A stretch of 64,000 bases of DNA from NCBI GenBank assembly GCA_033398695.1, contig CM065809.1:172536501-172600500 (forward strand), in the 5' to 3' direction. The position numbers and the translations under genes are program-made. The stretch comes from Orobanche coerulescens. Its lineage: Eukaryota > Streptophyta > Magnoliopsida > Lamiales > Orobanchaceae. This document shows, one piece after another, positions 59,605-64,000 of the stretch (position 1 is its first letter; every line of letters starts with the position of its first letter). The notes beneath the pieces are model-generated. The model was given only the letters and a program-made list of their open reading frames with translations, ran no database searches and had not been told where the DNA came from.

Positions 59605-60209
59605 ATGGATATGAGACTGCCAGCCCACGTTGTACACCAATATGTCATCAAAGAACACCAAACAACCTTGCGGAGGTGTGGCCGTAGTAGATTATTCATG
59701 GCCGACTGAAACGTTGACAGCGTGTTCGTCAACCCGAAAGGCATCACTAGAAACTCATAATGACCGGAAGGAATGAGTTCAGAAAGCTGTTTTGGAATTG
59801 TCTTGTGGGGTAATCCGAATCTGATGGTAACTGGATCGAAGATCAAGTTTGAACCATCACGCCCCACTCAACTCGTCTACCATCTCCTGAATAACCGGAA
59901 TGGGGTATGTATCTGGTGCCGCTTGCTTACTTAATTCCTGATACTCGACATAAAACCTCCAGCTTCCGTTCTTTCTCCGAACTAGAAGCACCAGATTGGA
60001 AAATGGTCGGAGCCTCCACCATCTCTCGAATGATATGTTCCATTTCATCCTTCGTCGCATGACTACATCGGTAAGGCCAAACTGATACAGGCGAGGCCCC
60101 CGGCTACAAGGGGATGTGATGGTCAATATCTCGTCGAAGCGGAAGGCCGGTTGGCTGCTGCATGACTGATGAGAATGTAACCACAGGGAATAAAACAAAG
60201 AAGTTGCTA

Positions 60210-60475
60210 GTGCATGAGAGAGGGAAGTGGAGGGGCCCTGGAGGAGGGACCACGGTTAAGAAGGGAAATTGAAGGCACATGGATTAATGCCACCTGGCAT
60301 TAGGAAGGGAGAGATGGAAAGGAATATTCAAAAGGTAGTTAGAAGAGAGAGAAAAGAAAGGCCTATAGAGTGGGAGGACCTCGTGGGGGAGGAGGTACTG
60401 GGGAATTTAGAAACAGAATTGGGTTGGGATAGCTTGGGAGCTAACGCAGTAGTGTAGCCATTTTTAATTCCTTTA
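60210..60475. other. Purine-rich segment interrupting the Gypsy remnant
   Basis: A GA-rich stretch between the protease and RT parts of the Gypsy remnant; it does not read as Gypsy protein on the minus strand. A 62-codon plus-strand frame (60269-60457) is Glu/Arg-rich through base composition and matches nothing I recognise. Possibly an insertion; no ends identified. Confidence 0.4.
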
Positions 60476-60795
60476 TAAATCACTGGTTATCTATCAATGA
60501 CTAAAGGAAATTCATCCGCCAACTGTTCGAATAAGACACTCTCCGTTCCTCCGACCTCTTGTTTAGACATCGTGCCTAATTTCGTTACCCAAATCCACCA
60601 TCCTTCTACGATGTCGGCATGTTGCTAGCCTTCTGTAGGCTAGCTGCGGTAATCACACGACGGACAAACGATGGGTTTCCACATAACCTCGCCTCCCAAC
60701 CCTGATAATCAAACTGCATAGTCATCTTTTTCCAATTCGCCTTCACGTCCTCCAACGTCTCTAGCCACAAAACCCCAAAATCATCTCTACGCCCC

Positions 60796-61203
60796 CATAG
60801 TTGTTAAAGGCGCGCCTCGGGTGCAGGGCGCGTAGATAAAAAAGCACATCACTTTTTATGCCCTAAGGCGGGCGACCTCAATCAAGCGTGCGCCTGGTCG
60901 TGCCTCGGTGCGTCTTAGCGCGCCTGCCTCTCTATTAGGTCTCTTTTTCTTTTCTTTTTTTGTTTTCTCCATAACTGTTTATTGTTCTGACACTTTAATT
61001 TTGTTAATTATTAAGTACTTCGTGGATTTTTATATTTTATTGTCAGTATGTGTTTATGAGTTTTATAATTTATTTTAATTTATTTTTTTATTTTTTGTGC
61101 GCCTGGCCCTCACCTCCCTCAGCGCGACCCTCGCCTTGTGCCTCGCGCCTCAGGCGATTGTAGCCCGTTCGTCTTGGTGCACCTTTCGCCTTTAACAACT
61201 ATG
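60796..61203. mobile_element. MITE with 17-bp perfect terminal inverted repeats, in the Gypsy protease region
   Basis: The left end CATAGTTGTTAAAGGCG and right end CGCCTTTAACAACTATG are exact inverted copies. The 408-bp element is rich in GCGCC/GCCTC words at both ends and AT-rich in the middle, with no coding capacity. Flanking ACGCCCCC and ACACCCCC suggest an 8-bp target duplication with one change, as in hAT elements. It splits FPLGG from VEMILG of the Gypsy protein, so it inserted after the Gypsy element. Confidence 0.8.
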
Positions 61204-62091
61204 ACACCCCCCCAATGGAAAAACAAAACAGTCGATGGTGAATTTCCCCCCGTTCAACTTAATCTTTAGACCGTGATGCACTGCACTCCCTTAATATTTC
61301 CGTGATGTCCATCTCCTAGGCACATGATTGATCGGATAGATTTATCCATGGACAATTTCCTCTGCGCGACAACCTCCATAGAATAAAGCAGTGGCTACTC
61401 ACCGGTTAACCATTACTAAGGCATCTCGTCCGTCTAGATGACCAGTCAGTTTCACATTCATCAGCCCATCAATACCCCAGGCTGTGACGTGCGACATCTC
61501 GTCGTTGAGGTTCCACTGTGCTCTCATCACCTGACTCCATGATTGATGGTTCCTCGACCTCCGGTAACAGCGGAGGATCATCGTCGGGATCCATAACTAC
61601 AACCACTTGCAATGACTTGTCCGCACACTTATGGACCAGAAAATAATGCTCCCGACATCGATAACACTCTCCCTTCCCTCTCTTCTCCATCCACTCCTTC
61701 GGGTCATCTGACGGCGGTCGCAATCGCGATTGATTAACCGAGAATGATGAGTTTTGATTATGCGGCCCCAAGAATCTGACATTCGACCCAGCTTTTGATG
61801 GGGCTGTGCCGCTGGGGGGTCGGACCGTGAAAGACCGGTTAAAACGTCCAGCCTCCTCTCGTCAGTACATTTCAGCAGTGCCGCCTGCGGCAGGTTTAAA
61901 CATCGGGACCACCGACCCTTTACCAATTCCCCTCATCGTGTTGATCTCCCACTCAATCTCCCGGGGCGAATGGATTGTTTCAAACAAACCGGAGCATCTC
62001 TTCAATGTATCCTCAATCTTATCTCGTCCTTCAGTCCATGCAAAACATACCCAAGCATTATTGATTCAAGATGCCCGGAACCAACAATAAA

Positions 62092-62398
62092 TGTGAAATA
62101 AATAAGTTTGCATACTCACTGATCGTCCCCTTTTGTCGAGTACATATAGGTGTCCAACGAGTTGGCCATGGGATCTTCTCCGTACCACCTCAATAGCTCA
62201 TGTTTTAACATTGCCCATGACCATGTCAACTTCGAAAAACGATGCCGAGTCCACCAAAACCATGCGGCGCCCCGTCCTCCATCACAATAAGGGCAGTCTC
62301 CACCTTATTCCCTCTGATGTACGGTGGAGCCGAAAATACTGCTCAGCTCGGGATATCCAACTCTTGGGGTTGGCCCAGTTAAACCGGGTAAGGTTATG
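62092..62398 (-). repeat. Gag-derived direct repeat, copy 2
   Basis: Partner of the copy at 59303-59604. This copy sits in the expected order ahead of the gag C-terminal region. Small differences include an extra CATGAC near 62218. Confidence 0.85.
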
Positions 62399-62599
62399 CA
62401 GGTCGTCGTGGCTAAAACCCCCTCCTCGACCGAGAAGATGGCAGTCGTCCTCTCCTCCTGTGCGCACGGATGCGCCACTGAACCACCAGAAAATCGCCAG
62501 CCGCTGTCGAGGCCCCTGGTGACTGGCCTCCGTCTTCCACCTTTCCCCTACTGCGTGCAATCTCGGATATCAGTGCGGTTAGGGTATCAAGTACAATCC

Positions 62600-64000
62600 A
62601 AATGAAAATCGATGTTCGAAATTCATATGAGCTAATGATCGTGTTTGGGTATGACCAATTGGGCAGATCGGACCAAATTGAGAGTAAAGAGAATTGAGAC
62701 GAAAGATTATGATATTGAATAAAGGCAAAACAATCAGGAGAGTATCCTGTCCAAGAACCAAATGCCGACTATGCTAACGACTTCTTATACAAATAATTAG
62801 TAGACCTAGTAATACTATTTATAGCTATGCAGGGGCTATAATAATAATAGTAATAGCCCATTAGGGTAAACTAATAATATAATAAATAAGACGTAATTAG
62901 TCATTGTAACAGGCGATCCATCCTGACCGACCCTAGCCCACTGCTTGGCCCGCGGCCCTGGCTCCCCCTCGACGCATCCGACGCCTTTGATAGACCTGAT
63001 CCATAACACAATGGGCTATCACAAATGAAAATAAATTATTGAAAGATAGAGTGGGAACTTGGGAATGGTGATTCGGGTGGAAAAGCGACCATCTGGGTGG
63101 AGATTCTAGACAAGTTAATGGTTGTACTTGTTCCAAAGGCAACAAGCTAGCAAACTACTTTACAGGTTTAGTCAAAGTGGGTTATAATGAAGGGGGAAAA
63201 ACTTTGTCAAGGAACATGAGGTCGAGAAATGATCCAACCTTCAGTGAATTCTGACGTGGAATCAAAAATTGAGGAACCAACCGTTACTGAAAGTATTATC
63301 AAAGGAGAGACGGCTTATAAGACTATTTCCAAACTTGAATAAAATGCGAATTTTGCCCATTAGATAAGTCGTGAATACTAGCAGCCAAAATCGAGCATGT
63401 TGGCAAGTTGAATGATGAAGAAGAAAGAATGGTTAGTAGTTTGGGGAAGCCATTGATGAGTCAAACAACTATTACTTAGAGGACGTTTTTGAATCATTTG
63501 ACTCCAAATAGCCTATTTGCCTCAATCGGTGTCTTCCCATGGTTAACTAAATGGCACGCTCTCTAGAGGAACTGCAATATTTACAACTGACTTTTGATTA
63601 AACGAGGCACCACACAAGCAAGAGTTATACGAACTAAAACAGTGATGTACAAACAAGTTTTAAGTTCAAGTATATATTACATCTTATGTGAGGTGTCTTA
63701 CATTTATTTATTTTTCTTGTTCAAAAAATAAAATATTGAAGAACGACTAATTGTAGCGCAAGGTTCTATTACCTAACAAGAAGGTAACATGATTCTTTTT
63801 CTCTTCAACAAGTATTAGATTGACAATAAATTGATTACTAAAGATGTTCTTATTTAATTAGGTAACACGATTCTTTTTCTCTTCAACAAGAAATTAGGTT
63901 GAAAATAGATTGATTACTTAAGATGTTCATATATTAAAGTGTTGTTGTACATATAAAATACATGTAACATATATAATATACAAAACATACACATTACACA
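62600..64000. other. No gene recognised; short tandem duplication at its end
   Basis: Short open frames show no protein family. At 63783-63860 and 63861-63929 a 78-bp AT-rich unit starting GGTAACAYGATTCTTTTTCT is repeated in tandem. No UGGT exon is visible here, so this is either part of a long 5' intron of that gene or intergenic. Confidence 0.5.

Larger units (their letters stand above)
59303..62560 (-). mobile_element. Decayed Gypsy element remnant upstream of the first visible UGGT exon
   Basis: In minus-strand order: gag N-terminal part (62560-62130; [20 protein letters not shown]), gag C-terminal part with a knuckle CYRCREHYFLVHKC (62090-61400), protease region (about 61330-60700, with KLNGGKFTIDCFVFPLGG and, after a MITE, VEMILG), RT (60198-59620; [47 protein letters not shown]), then a second gag N-terminal copy (59604-59303). 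The order gag-PR-RT and the RT motifs are Ty3/Gypsy. It has many stops and frameshifts and no LTRs that I can recognise. Confidence 0.8.

Overview
This window is nuclear DNA from a flowering plant, most likely a eudicot. Genes are split into many short exons by AT-rich introns with GT-AG (some GC-AG) borders, and most of the sequence is transposable elements. There is no bacterial or organellar gene organisation. I cannot name the species from the sequence alone.

Layout. (1) 83-12340, minus strand: a Shaker-type potassium channel gene of the AKT2 (weak inward rectifier) type. I could place ten exons from the start codon to the start of the KHA domain, and the reading frame is open throughout. 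The last exon lies left of position 1. Its introns hold a TRIM retroelement with a 5-bp target-site duplication (TSD), at least three MITE-like foldback elements and a 3.66-kb RTE-like LINE with a 16-bp TSD, which makes intron 2 about 5.7 kb long. (2) 12341-13928: upstream region of that gene, with a long (CT)n tract and a tRNA-related SINE-like sequence. (3) 13929-40333: one CACTA (En/Spm) DNA transposon with CACTA-type ends and a 3-bp GCG TSD. It carries a TNP2 transposase and a second gene with a ULP1-type protease domain, both on the minus strand and both broken. Three retroelements have landed inside the transposase: a 107-bp SINE (19486-19592), an 8.6-kb Copia element (21782-30376) and an 8.3-kb Gypsy element (30787-39072). 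Each has an intact TSD. Without them the CACTA element would be about 9.4 kb. (4) 40334-42714: intergenic, no gene seen. (5) 42715-58998, minus strand: thirty exons of a UDP-glucose:glycoprotein glucosyltransferase (UGGT/EBS1), the ER folding sensor, open from a mid-N-terminal exon to its stop codon (1231 codons). The first roughly 375 residues are not in the window. (6) 59000-64000: decayed Gypsy gag/protease/RT remnants, interrupted by a 408-bp MITE, then unique AT-rich DNA.

The two host genes are unrelated in function: AKT2-type channels conduct K+ at the plasma membrane, notably in phloem, and UGGT reglucosylates misfolded glycoproteins in the ER. The most unusual material is inside the nested retroelements. 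The Gypsy element has an intact gag but no pol and instead carries a spliced antisense gene of the 'putative gypsy type transposon' family. The Copia leader contains three antisense tRNA-like modules between its primer-binding site and gag.
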